DNA of 42,604 nt from Chlorobiota bacterium (GTDB lineage Bacteria; Bacteroidota; Ignavibacteria; OLB7). The stretch's first letter is position 1, and each line of letters begins with the position of its first letter. The DNA is taken from assembly GCA_028287785.1 (NCBI GenBank), contig JAQBOZ010000020.1:130738-173341 (forward strand). The letters run 5' to 3'. The translations under genes and the position numbers were made by a program. This document shows, piece by piece, positions 1 to 7,229 of the stretch. A model generated the notes under the pieces. The model was not told the DNA's origin. It did no database searches and saw only the letters and a list, made by a program, of their open reading frames with translations.

Positions 1-2
1 CG

Positions 3-233
3 ACCCGCGCCGGTGCGGATTTCGTCAAGACCTCCACGGGGTTCGGCGGCGGCGGCGCAACGCTCGATGATATCCGCCTGATGCGCCTCTGCTCCGGCCC
101 CGGCGTCCGCGTGAAAGCCTCCGGCGGCATCCGGGATCGCGCCACGGCGATGGCGATGATCTCCGCCGGAGCCGCAAGAATCGGAACAAGCTCAGGCCTG
201 GGGATCATGAAGGAACACGCCGGCATCCCGTAA
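3..233 (+). CDS. deoC: Deoxyribose-phosphate aldolase, C-terminal part (cut by window edge)
   Basis: Only the last 76 codons are present, read in the frame that starts at base 3 and ends at TAA 231-233. The enzyme cleaves 2-deoxyribose-5-phosphate to glyceraldehyde-3-phosphate and acetaldehyde in deoxynucleoside salvage; it is a cytosolic TIM-barrel class I aldolase. Visible are the Schiff-base segment [10 protein letters not shown], with its lysine at bases 27-29, the GGAT stretch, the second conserved lysine in VKASGGIRD, and the phosphate-binding end [11 protein letters not shown]. Order and spacing match the DeoC family through to the C-terminus. The next gene starts 43 bases downstream on the same strand. 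The upstream part lies outside the window, so its start and operon partners cannot be judged. Confidence 0.9.
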   Translation, partial: TRAGADFVKTSTGFGGGGATLDDIRLMRLCSGPGVRVKASGGIRDRATAMAMISAGAARIGTSSGLGIMKEHAGIP

Positions 234-276
234 CCTGCCCCCTTCCGGGAGCATCCCTGCACAACTCTCCTCCCGC

Positions 277-864
277 ATGCATCGAACCGAACCTGTCGGC
301 CAGCCCCCCGCGCGAAAGCTCCTGATCCTCGATCTGGATGAAACCATCATCTACGCGACGGGGAAAATCCTCGCGCAGCCGCACGACTTCTTCATCGGCG
401 GCAAGCGCGCCTACAAGCGGCCCTATCTGGATCGATTTCTTGAATTCGCGTTCGAGCGGTTCGATCTGGCGATCTGGACGCAGTCACACGAGAAATACTC
501 GGCGCCGGCCGTGGCTGGCATCTTCCCGGAGCCGGAGCGCCTGGCGTTCGTCTGGACGTACAGCCGTTGCACCTTCTGCGCCAACCGGGCGCTGCGGCAG
601 TATTACTGGGTGAAGGATCTGCGGAAAGTGCGGCGGCGCGGCTACAGGCTGGAAAACGTGATCATGATCGATGACTCGGCGCGCAAGCTCGAACGAAACT
701 GGGGAAATCTCCTCAGGATACGCCCATTCCACGGCGACCGCCACGACAGGGAGCTGGAGTACGCCGAACGATATCTCCGCATCCTCGACGCCGAGCCGAA
801 TGTCAGAACCATCGATAAACGCTACTGGCGCGAGGAGATGCTGGGCGAGGAGATACCGGCCTGA
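277..864 (+). CDS. HAD phosphatase of the FCP1/NLI-interacting-factor type
   Basis: The 195-residue protein begins with the HAD nucleophile motif DLDET (D19 nucleophile, D21 general acid), followed by motif II IWTQS (T68) and motif III/IV MIDDSARKL (D132, D133). Spacing and the WTxS form are those of the FCP1-like/NIF branch, Mg-dependent phosphatases that use an aspartyl-phosphate intermediate. In eukaryotes this branch acts on the RNA polymerase II tail; the bacterial substrate is unknown, so no specific substrate is claimed. No signal peptide or membrane segment is visible, which suggests a cytosolic protein. The ATG at 277 has no obvious Shine-Dalgarno sequence, like most genes here. It lies between deoC and a GNAT gene on the same strand, with short gaps of 43 and 42 bases. 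Confidence 0.8.
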   Translation: MHRTEPVGQPPARKLLILDLDETIIYATGKILAQPHDFFIGGKRAYKRPYLDRFLEFAFERFDLAIWTQSHEKYSAPAVAGIFPEPERLAFVWTYSRCTFCANRALRQYYWVKDLRKVRRRGYRLENVIMIDDSARKLERNWGNLLRIRPFHGDRHDRELEYAERYLRILDAEPNVRTIDKRYWREEMLGEEIPA

Positions 865-906
865 CATCCATCAATTCCAATCCCCGTATCACCGATCAAC
901 AACATC

Positions 907-1536
907 ATGTCCACAACCGCAACAGGCCCCGCCTACCGCATCCGCAGCGAGCGGCTGCTCCTCCGCTGCCCACGGCCGGAGGATGCGCCCCTTCTGAAAA
1001 CCGCCGTCGATGAATCAGTGGAGCATCTCCGCCCCTGGATGCCGTGGGCCGAGCTGGAACCGCGGGAGTTGCAGGCGAAAATCGATCTGCTCAGGGTCTG
1101 GCGCGGCGAGTTTGATCTGGGGCGCGACTTCACCTATCTGATCTTCAGCGACGATGAATCCACGGTGCTCGGGGGGTGCGGGCTGCATACCCGCGCCGGT
1201 GCCGACGCGCGGGAGATCGGCTACTGGGTCCACGGCGGCCATGTCAACAGGGGGCTTGCCACGGAGCTTGCCGGCGCTCTGACGCGCGTGGCATTCCAGA
1301 TCGACAGGGTGCGACGGGTCGATATCCGGTGCGATTCCGAGAACCTCCGAAGCGCGCGCGTGCCGGAGAAGCTCGGCTTTATCCATGAGGCAACGCTCCG
1401 CAGGCGGCTGTTCGATTCAGGCAACTCCCCCCGCAATACGATGGTCTGGACGATGTTCGAGGATGAGTTCCCCGGCTCCGCAGCGGCCGCGACGGCGATG
1501 GAGGCATACGATGCGATCGGCAGGAAATTTCCCTGA
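907..1536 (+). CDS. GNAT family N-acetyltransferase, RimJ/RimL-like
   Basis: A 209-residue protein opening with the RimJ/RimL signature SERLLLRCPRPEDA and carrying the GNAT core: GYWVHGGHVNRGLATELAGA corresponds to the acetyl-CoA motif A (usual form RGxGxxA, here NRGLATE), and NLRSARVPEKLGF is the typical C-terminal beta-bulge segment (usual NxxSxxVxEKLGF). The family transfers acetyl groups from acetyl-CoA to protein N-termini or small amines; the substrate cannot be told from sequence. The last 30 residues after MFEDEF are low-complexity, alanine-rich and outside the usual domain. No export signal. It starts 42 bases after the phosphatase gene and could share its transcript. Confidence 0.85.
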   Translation: MSTTATGPAYRIRSERLLLRCPRPEDAPLLKTAVDESVEHLRPWMPWAELEPRELQAKIDLLRVWRGEFDLGRDFTYLIFSDDESTVLGGCGLHTRAGADAREIGYWVHGGHVNRGLATELAGALTRVAFQIDRVRRVDIRCDSENLRSARVPEKLGFIHEATLRRRLFDSGNSPRNTMVWTMFEDEFPGSAAAATAMEAYDAIGRKFP

Positions 1537-1724
1537 CCGGGGGCATCTCCCGTTTCCGCTGATACGTGAGATACCCGGATGCCATCCGAAAGAGCGCGCA
1601 TAGTTTCCGGCGAGGCCCTATCTTTCCAGGCTCTCCGTTCGACCACCATCGGTGGGAGCGGGGCACATCATTTCTCAGATCACGATAAAACCGACCTCGG
1701 CCGGCCGGCCCGACAGCAACGCCC

Positions 1725-2663
1725 ATGCACTGGAAACAGAAAGCGCGCATACAGAATACCATCAGCAGACTTCCATCACCCGTCCGCGACGTGGCCTATT
1801 ATTTCGTCCAGCGGAAGCTGGGAGGATTGAGCGATACCAACCCGACGATTCATCTTGAAGCGGCAATCGAGGCGGCAACGCATATCGAACGCCAGGGGCG
1901 AGCGGTGGAGGGAAAGACATTTCTGGAGATCGGCTCGGGAAGAAATCTGAAGGTGCCGGTGGGGCTCTGGCTCTGCGGCGCGGGAACCATCATCACGGTC
2001 GATCTCTATCGCTATCTGAAGGTCGAGCTGCTGAACGAGACCATCGCCTATATCCGCACGCACGGCGAGGAGATCGTGAAGCTGTACGGCGTGTTCGCTG
2101 AACGGCCGATCTTCCGCGAACGGATGGCAATGCTCGGCTCCGCTCCGACCGAGCTGGAACCGCTGCTCCGGTTTCTGGGCATGGAATATCACGCCCCCGC
2201 CGACGCGCGCGCGCTGAAGATGCCGGACGCCAGCATCGATTATCAGGTCTCGTACACCGTCTTCGAGCATATTCCCACCGATATCCTTGCGGCCATCCTC
2301 CGCGAGATGAATCGCGTCCTCCGTCCCGACGGGCTGCTGGTTGATCTCGTCGATTTCTCCGACCACTATTCCCACTCGGACGAATCGATCTCCCGCATCA
2401 ATTTTCTTCAGTTCAGCGACAGCGAATGGGCACGGTATGGCGGCAACCGATACATGTATCACAACAGGATGCGTGTGGATGATTGCGTGGCGCTCTTCGA
2501 GCGGGCGGGGATGAAGGTGCTGGAGGTGGCGGCGAATATCGATCAGCGATCGCTGGATGAGCTGCGCGGCGGCTTCCAGCTCAATGAGAAATTCCGTGGG
2601 AAGGATGAGGTCACCATCGCGACCCGCAATGCCTGGATCGTCGCGGGGCCGGGGAAACATTGA
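1725..2663 (+). CDS. SAM-dependent class I methyltransferase (Methyltransf_11-like)
   Basis: The 312-residue protein contains the Rossmann SAM-binding motif FLEIGSGRNL (residues about 66-75), an acidic strand TVDLY after it, and the motif-IV/post-I block MPDASIDYQVSYTVFEHIP with the following LREMNRVLRPDGLLV, typical of Methyltransf_11 enzymes. An insertion of about 70 residues lies between the SAM motif and the MPDAS block. The substrate is unknown; relatives act on lipids, sugars or quinone precursors. The ATG at 1725 gives MHWKQKARIQNT; no clear ribosome binding site precedes it. The gene is the last one on the plus strand before a repeat-rich convergent region, 188 bases after the GNAT gene. 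Confidence 0.85.
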   Translation: MHWKQKARIQNTISRLPSPVRDVAYYFVQRKLGGLSDTNPTIHLEAAIEAATHIERQGRAVEGKTFLEIGSGRNLKVPVGLWLCGAGTIITVDLYRYLKVELLNETIAYIRTHGEEIVKLYGVFAERPIFRERMAMLGSAPTELEPLLRFLGMEYHAPADARALKMPDASIDYQVSYTVFEHIPTDILAAILREMNRVLRPDGLLVDLVDFSDHYSHSDESISRINFLQFSDSEWARYGGNRYMYHNRMRVDDCVALFERAGMKVLEVAANIDQRSLDELRGGFQLNEKFRGKDEVTIATRNAWIVAGPGKH

Positions 2664-2695
2664 CCCCCGGCCCCTTTATCACCGTGCCCAGGCGT

Positions 2696-2750
2696 AAAAA
2701 AATAACGGAGGGATTGCCCGAGGCCCTACTCGTTAAAGGCAATCCCTCCG
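2696..2750 (-). terminator. Rho-independent terminator, minus strand
   Basis: A perfect 13-bp inverted repeat (2706-2718 with 2738-2750, arm CGGAGGGATTGCC) is separated by a 19-base loop. Read on the minus strand it is followed directly by TTATTTTTTT, the expected U-tract. It would end transcription arriving from the right. On the plus strand the hairpin is not followed by T residues, so it is a poorer terminator for the methyltransferase gene that ends at 2663. Confidence 0.55.
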
Positions 2751-2894
2751 GACCGCAATGCGGAACATTGCGGTACATGTTCTGATAGTTCTCTACCACT
2801 CAATTACCCGGCCAAGATCGCATAATCGGAAACGCTTTGAAAGAGATGCGTGTCCCGACGAGCAGATACGACCGTGGGAGCTCATTGGATTGGG

Positions 2895-3110
2895 TCAGGA
2901 TCCGGCGCGGAGCCAGATGCAGACCGAGCCTATCCATTGCGAGCCGGATCGGTCGCCGTTATAGTTCGGGAATGTGAACGGGTTGGCCTCGTCGGAGACG
3001 GAAGCGGTCACATCAGGATCGCGATACCGGGAATATCCCTGCTCGAACGATTCTCTGGATGGCGCGTGCCGGAGCGAGCGCAATGATTGCGGGAATGTCG
3101 TGCTGTTCAT
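2895..3110 (-). CDS. Possible small protein of unknown function
   Basis: An open frame of 71 codons from ATG at 3110 (a longer version would begin at 3155). It starts MNSTTFPQSLRSLRHAP and ends GSVCIWLRAGS. No domain is recognised and there is no signal peptide or ribosome binding site. The only argument for it is context: it is the one minus-strand frame just upstream of the minus-strand terminator at 2696-2750. It may equally be spurious or a decayed fragment. Confidence 0.18.
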   Translation of the reverse strand: MNSTTFPQSLRSLRHAPSRESFEQGYSRYRDPDVTASVSDEANPFTFPNYNGDRSGSQWIGSVCIWLRAGS

Positions 3111-3270
3111 AGAGTGGGCCTCTTGAAGCGCGGAAGGACGATGGCCGATGAGCATCTGGACGGAAGCTCGCTGGACTTGTATCGGACCTGTCTGGATCAG
3201 CGCTTGTCAAATATCGCACAAAAGATTCGATTGCGCCAGTACATGGAAGGGTACTTTTTGTAGAAATCAG

Positions 3271-3325
3271 TGCGCGGGGCGCTGCCCCGCGCAGCAGGAG
3301 TTGCGCCCCTCCGGGGCTTGAGGAG
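3271..3325 (+). repeat. Family B GC-rich hairpin repeat, short copy
   Basis: The sequence forms a strong hairpin (GCGCGGGGC / GCCCCGCGC), then AGCAGGAGTTGCGCCCC and a second small hairpin CCCCTCCGGGG followed by CTTGAGGAG. The same order recurs at 22963-23020, 28613-28739 and 30358-30490, always in the same orientation. This copy lacks the third hairpin seen in the two long copies. It lies between convergent genes and could act as a transcription stop; no coding potential is visible. Confidence 0.75.
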
Positions 3326-3386
3326 ATTGTTCAGCAAATGAAGAGGATGGGATGTTCAACCGGGCACAGGGCAGGCGGTTCACGAA

Positions 3387-3480
3387 CGATCAGATGCAAG
3401 GCGGCCGAACCTGAGCGAATGAGGCGTCATCCCGGACGCCGCAATGAGCGAACGGTGAAGGCCAACGCCGCGGATGGCGC
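3387..3480 (+). repeat. Local repeat R, uninterrupted copy
   Basis: This stretch begins CGATCAGATGCAAGGCGGCC and continues CGAACCTGAGCGAATGAGGC to about 3480. The first 28 bases recur exactly at 3518-3545 and the rest recurs with few changes at 3847-3921, on the other side of the family A element. It therefore shows what the second copy looked like before insertion. It includes the arms GGCGTC / GACGCC of a small hairpin. Confidence 0.8.
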
Positions 3481-3517
3481 TGTTCAGCGTACTCCGAAGG
3501 CGCAGACGGTTCAAGGA

Positions 3518-3921
3518 CGATCAGATGCAAGGCGGCCGAACCTGACGTAGTGACTCAGTTTGACTCTAGCCTCTGATCCACGGCGCGATCATCTCTCAAC
3601 CCTCTCTTTCCCACGTTTCAAGCTCCGCAGGAGCGCGCCGGTTGTAGCAACAATGTTCCCTCTTCCCGCTCAAACTCCATCGGAGCGTACCCTCCCCGCA
3701 TCCAGGCGGAACGGTACGCTCCGATGGAGTTTGAATCAACAGGCAACGTGGCATTGCTACAACCGGTTCGCCCCGATGGGGCTATGAAGACTGATGCTTC
3801 CCACGATGCTGAGGATCTTGACGCTTATCTCAACTTGAGCCACTACCGAGCCTGAGCAAGTGAGGCGTCCTCACGGACGCCTCATTGAGCGAACGGTGAA
3901 GGCCAACGCAGCGGATAACGT
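3518..3921 (+). repeat. Local repeat R, second copy, split by a mobile element
   Basis: Bases 3518-3545 equal 3387-3414 exactly, and bases 3847-3921 match 3406-3480 closely (shared GAGCGAACGGTGAAGGCCAA). The 300-bp family A element sits in between. The segment CGAACCTGA just left of the element is repeated as CGAGCCTGA just right of it, while the uninterrupted copy has it once. This is the pattern expected from insertion with a target duplication of about 9 bases. Confidence 0.75.
3547..3846 (+). mobile_element. MITE-like family A element, complete copy 1
   Basis: A 300-bp non-coding element bounded by terminal inverted repeats: left GTAGTGACTCAGTTTGA, right TCAACTTGAGCCACTAC (14 of 17 positions pair). 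Inside are long imperfect palindromes, for example GGTACGCTCCGATGGAG near the middle pairing with CTCCATCGGAGCGTACC, and the outer arms CCGGTTGTAGCA and TGCTACAACCGG. No reading frame could be a transposase, so if mobile it must be moved by an enzyme encoded elsewhere. Flanking 9-bp near-duplicates support transposition. Same orientation as the copy at 42416. Confidence 0.75.
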
Positions 3922-3935
3922 CCTTCAAGAGTCTG

Positions 3936-4700
3936 CTATAGCTCCTCATTCTGTCCGGCAAATACCCGTGGTGTGAAATATCTGGCGAAAAGCTCCGTGT
4001 AGGTGGCAACCCCCGCCTTCCGGTGGATCGACTTCACATACTTCCGCACCGAATCGATCCCCAGATGAAGCTGCGTGGCGATCCGCTGATAGGGATAGCC
4101 GAACAGATGCAGCGCCAGCACCTCCTCCTCCCTCCCGGTAAGCCCTATCTGCTCCGCGATCCCCTCCAGCGCCTGATGAAACGCCCTGTCCACCGGCCGC
4201 CGATAGCCATGACGGGCAACGATATCGGAGAGGAGAAAGATGAGGAACGGCTCCAGCTCCCGCATCGTCGCAAGCGATTCCGGCGATATCGGCGCGGCAT
4301 CCCGGTTCCTCCAGAGCACGATGGTCCCCAGGTAGGCGCTTCCGCCGAAGAAATATTCGAAGATCGCCGGCGGGTGATACTCTCCCGTCGGAAAGCCGTT
4401 GGAACGGGCCTGGGCCAGCAGCCGCGCGGCGTGCGTGCCATCGGCCGAATCCAGCTCCACCGCCACATCCTCATCGCCCCCCGCGGAGACATGCTGCGTA
4501 AACGCCCGGAGCGGACGATAGCCAGCCGGATCGTCGAGATCGCAGAGATAGTTGACATCGACCATCACAAGATCGGCATCGCCCAGGAACGTGCCGAGCG
4601 AGTCACGGAAGGACTCCAGCCACGGGATGATCTCCCCTCCCGTCGGAAGCGCGTTGAGGAAGCTGAACATGGCGTCGCGGCCGGCTGAAACGCTGGTCAT
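3936..4700 (-). CDS. LuxR-family transcriptional regulator with unknown N-terminal sensor region
   Basis: The C-terminal 65 residues are a LuxR/FixJ-type helix-turn-helix: IGLTGREEEVLALHLFGYPY begins the domain and IATQLHLGIDSVRKYVKSIH contains the recognition helix. The preceding 180 residues match no sensor domain I recognise; there is no receiver aspartate pattern. It is a cytosolic DNA-binding protein. The start is uncertain: ATG 4700 (MTSVSAGRDA, 254 residues) is chosen because residues before it look untranslated, but a GTG at 4781 overlaps the MFS transporter stop codon (GTGA) and would couple the two genes; ATG 4670 is also possible. Its place right behind the transporter suggests it regulates that operon or answers to its substrate. 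Confidence 0.75.
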   Translation of the reverse strand: MTSVSAGRDAMFSFLNALPTGGEIIPWLESFRDSLGTFLGDADLVMVDVNYLCDLDDPAGYRPLRAFTQHVSAGGDEDVAVELDSADGTHAARLLAQARSNGFPTGEYHPPAIFEYFFGGSAYLGTIVLWRNRDAAPISPESLATMRELEPFLIFLLSDIVARHGYRRPVDRAFHQALEGIAEQIGLTGREEEVLALHLFGYPYQRIATQLHLGIDSVRKYVKSIHRKAGVATYTELFARYFTPRVFAGQNEEL

Positions 4701-4777
4701 GAAGAACCTGTTTGTACGCGGAAATGTTCTTGTCGCCCCCGGAACCGGAGATTGCCGACCGGGACGCCGGGGATGGA

Positions 4778-6007
4778 TCACTCCAGATAATCGAGATCCT
4801 TGCCGTAGGTCTCATCCAGATTGTAGAGCGCGATCAGGGCGATGATGATGACCGCCCCCCCGACGATGGCACCGCTCTGAAGGATGCCGACGCGATCGAT
4901 CCCCCATCTGAAGAGGAGCGTCATCGGGACCACGGCGCCACGGACGAAGTTGGGAACCGTGGTTGTGACGGTTGCCCGGATGTTGGTGCCGAACTGCTCG
5001 GATGCCATCGTCACGAAGATCGCCCAGTAGCCGCCGGAGAGCCCCAGAATGACGCAGATCCCGTAGAACATGGGGAGCGATACCCCCCGCGCCGTAAAGT
5101 AGAGGGTTGCCGTGCAGACGCAGAAGAGGATAAAGATCAGCGCCACGCGCTTGCGCGATTTCAGATACTGGCTCAACAGCCCGCTCGCCAGATCGCCGAC
5201 CGCGAGCCCCATGTAGCAGTACATGATCGCCTTGCCCGGCGATGGCGCCGGATGCACCCCCAGCGCCTCCCCAAGCTCCTTGCTCAGGCTTACCAGCACG
5301 CCGACGATATACCAGAGCGGAAGCCCGATCAGGATGCTGTTGACGTATTTCATCAGCAGCGTCCGGTTGGCGAAGAGCTGCGAGAAATCTCCACGCCGCA
5401 CATGCAGACGCTCCTTCACCTCCTTGTACATCCCCGACTCGTAGGCGCCGATCCTCATGAAGAGGAGGAGAAGCCCCAGCACGCCCCCCACGATAAACGC
5501 CGTTCTCCACCCCGTCTCCGAGCCGACGAGCGATGCCGCGACCGCCCCGAGAATCCCGATCGACGCGACGATGGTGGTGCCGTATCCCCGCTTGTCCTTG
5601 TCCATCATCTCGCTCACCAGCGTGATCCCCGCCCCCAGCTCCCCCGCCAGCCCGATCCCCGCGATCACCCGCATCACCGCGTACGCCTCCACCGAACCGA
5701 CGAACGCGTTGGCGATGTTGGCGATCGAGTAAAGGATGATGGAGCCGAAGAGCACGGAGACCCGACCCCGCTTATCTCCCAGGATTCCCCAGATGATGCC
5801 GCCGACCAGCATCCCCACCATCTGCATGTTGAGAAGGAAGATGCCGTAATCGCGGAGGGCATCGCCGGTAAGCCCAAGCTCCGTAAGGCTGGGAACGCGG
5901 ACGATGGTGAAGAGGACCAGATCGTAGATATCGACGAAGTAGCCGAGCGCCGCCACGATCACGGCAACGCGCACCCCTTTCGTTATCGAGGAATCAGCAG
6001 ATCCCAT
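4778..6007 (-). CDS. MFS transporter (metabolite:H+ symporter/sugar-porter-like)
   Basis: A 409-residue integral membrane protein with about 12 hydrophobic segments. Landmarks of the major facilitator superfamily are visible: FVDIYDL in helix 1 (acidic residues typical of H+ symporters), loop 2-3 motif GDKRGR, and RVIAGIGLAGELGAGITLVS in helices 4-5, as in the metabolite:H+ symporter and sugar-porter branches. The substrate cannot be read from sequence; organic acids or sugars are typical. Length is normal and both six-helix halves are present. The gene lies 95 bases downstream of ykvA and touches the possible GTG start of the LuxR-type gene. Confidence 0.85.
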   Translation of the reverse strand: MGSADSSITKGVRVAVIVAALGYFVDIYDLVLFTIVRVPSLTELGLTGDALRDYGIFLLNMQMVGMLVGGIIWGILGDKRGRVSVLFGSIILYSIANIANAFVGSVEAYAVMRVIAGIGLAGELGAGITLVSEMMDKDKRGYGTTIVASIGILGAVAASLVGSETGWRTAFIVGGVLGLLLLFMRIGAYESGMYKEVKERLHVRRGDFSQLFANRTLLMKYVNSILIGLPLWYIVGVLVSLSKELGEALGVHPAPSPGKAIMYCYMGLAVGDLASGLLSQYLKSRKRVALIFILFCVCTATLYFTARGVSLPMFYGICVILGLSGGYWAIFVTMASEQFGTNIRATVTTTVPNFVRGAVVPMTLLFRWGIDRVGILQSGAIVGGAVIIIALIALYNLDETYGKDLDYLE

Positions 6008-6102
6008 GAAGACGCACCTTCAAGCGATGATGGATAATGATGAGCAGCGGGACGCGGTCGCCGCGCGATAGAAGAGAACCATCGGCATGGATTCAGGGAA
6101 CG

Positions 6103-6564
6103 CTATTCTCCGGCCGGAGCGTTCAGCCCGCGGCGGGAGCTCATATACGCCTCCACCTCATCGCCGATCATCTTCCAGAGGACGCCCAGAACCATCGCGT
6201 CATCGATATAGCCGATGCCGGGGATGAAATCGGGAATCACGTCGGTCGGCAGCACGAAGTAGAGGAGAGCCGCGGCGATAAGCGCCTTGTTCTTGACGGA
6301 CATCTTGTACTCCCTGTCGCGCAGAAGGCCGTAGAGCGCCTTGACCCGATCGAGGAGCGTGCCTATCCATTCGGTTCCGGCGGCCAGGGATTTCAGCTCG
6401 AAGCTGGAGATCTTCTTCGGGATCTCCCGCTCCAGCTCGTCCATATCCTTGTCGGTCACCTTGTCGGCATCCCTCAGAAGGCGTTCCTTGAAGAAGCCCG
6501 AGTTGCCCCGGCCCCGGGGGTTTTCCGCATCGCCCGCCTGGCTCCCGTTGCTGTTGTCTTGCAT
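6103..6564 (-). CDS. YkvA/DUF1232 family protein
   Basis: A 153-residue protein whose second half holds the DUF1232 core: ALIAAALLYFVLPTDVIPDF followed by IPGIGYIDDAMVLGVLW, with the hallmark YxxxPxDxIPDxIPxxGYxDD. The family is widespread and its biochemical role is not established; the hydrophobic segment suggests membrane association. ATG 6564 (MQDNSNGSQA) is preferred; an upstream ATG at 6624 would overlap the end of the carbonic anhydrase gene by seven bases and would add 20 unremarkable residues. Residues 1-100 are charged and probably helical. It sits between the carbonic anhydrase and the transporter in an apparent minus-strand operon. Confidence 0.8.
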   Translation of the reverse strand: MQDNSNGSQAGDAENPRGRGNSGFFKERLLRDADKVTDKDMDELEREIPKKISSFELKSLAAGTEWIGTLLDRVKALYGLLRDREYKMSVKNKALIAAALLYFVLPTDVIPDFIPGIGYIDDAMVLGVLWKMIGDEVEAYMSSRRGLNAPAGE

Positions 6565-6617
6565 GTCGATTTCCGATCTTCGATTGATGTTTGGTTCGGA
6601 CCCGCCATCATCACCTT

Positions 6618-7169
6618 CTACCATTCACAGCCGCCGGCCCGGAAGCGGGCCACGTAGCTCTCGTAGTTCGGCGCTCCCTGCGCCACATGGCGACGCTCGT
6701 CGTCGGAGAGATCGCGGATCACCTTTGCCGGAACACCAGCAACCAGCGTGCCTTCGGGAACGGTAAAGCCCTCGCGCACCACGGCCCCCGCCGCGATCAG
6801 CGATTCGCGCTCCACCACGGCCCGGTCCAGCACCTTCGCCCCCATCCCGATCAGCACCCGCTCGTGGACCGTGCAGCCATGAAGCACGGCGCTGTGCCCC
6901 ACCGTCACGTCATCGCCGATGATCAGCGCGTGGCGGCGATTGGTGACATGGCACATCGTCAGGTCCTGAATGTTGGTCCGCCGGCCGATCCTGATGTAAT
7001 GCACATCCCCCCGGATCACCACGTTGAACCAGACCGACGATGCCTCGCCGATCTCCACATCGCCGATGATCCTGGCCCCCGGCGCGATAAAGACATCGGG
7101 ATGGATCCGCGGCATCTTCCCCTCGAACGGGATGATCGTGATATCGCTGCGCGAACTCAATGCTTCCAT
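6618..7169 (-). CDS. Gamma-class carbonic anhydrase-like hexapeptide protein (YrdA/PaaY family)
   Basis: The 183-residue protein is built of hexapeptide repeats that form a left-handed beta-helix (VFIAPGARIIGDVEIGEASSV onward). The zinc-site histidines of the gamma carbonic anhydrase/YrdA group are present in LTMCHVTN and VGHSAVLHGC, and the family segment VWFNVVIRGDVHYIRIG is intact. The C-terminus VAGVPAKVIRDLSDDERRHV is typical. Such proteins are trimeric and may hydrate CO2, but many homologues are inactive or have other roles, so activity is not assured. Start ATG 7169 gives MEALSSRSD; no Shine-Dalgarno. It is the first gene of the minus-strand group leading into ykvA and the MFS transporter. 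Confidence 0.85.
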   Translation of the reverse strand: MEALSSRSDITIIPFEGKMPRIHPDVFIAPGARIIGDVEIGEASSVWFNVVIRGDVHYIRIGRRTNIQDLTMCHVTNRRHALIIGDDVTVGHSAVLHGCTVHERVLIGMGAKVLDRAVVERESLIAAGAVVREGFTVPEGTLVAGVPAKVIRDLSDDERRHVAQGAPNYESYVARFRAGGCEW

Positions 7170-7229
7170 GACTGCAAATCTACGATGTTGGCCTGCTCGG
7201 ACGCTCTCCGGAACGGCTCCGGGATCATC

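Larger units (their letters stand above)
2664..3935. other. Convergent intergenic region rich in repeats
   Basis: No protein gene is well supported across these roughly 1.27 kb. From left to right it holds a perfect 13-bp hairpin with a minus-strand T-tract, a second 9-bp hairpin (arms 2752-2760 and 2766-2774), a weak minus-strand reading frame, one family B GC-rich repeat, two copies of a local repeat (3387-3480 and, interrupted, 3518-3921) and a complete family A element. The flanking genes (methyltransferase, plus; LuxR-type regulator, minus) converge on it, so insertions here would be tolerated. Confidence 0.7.
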
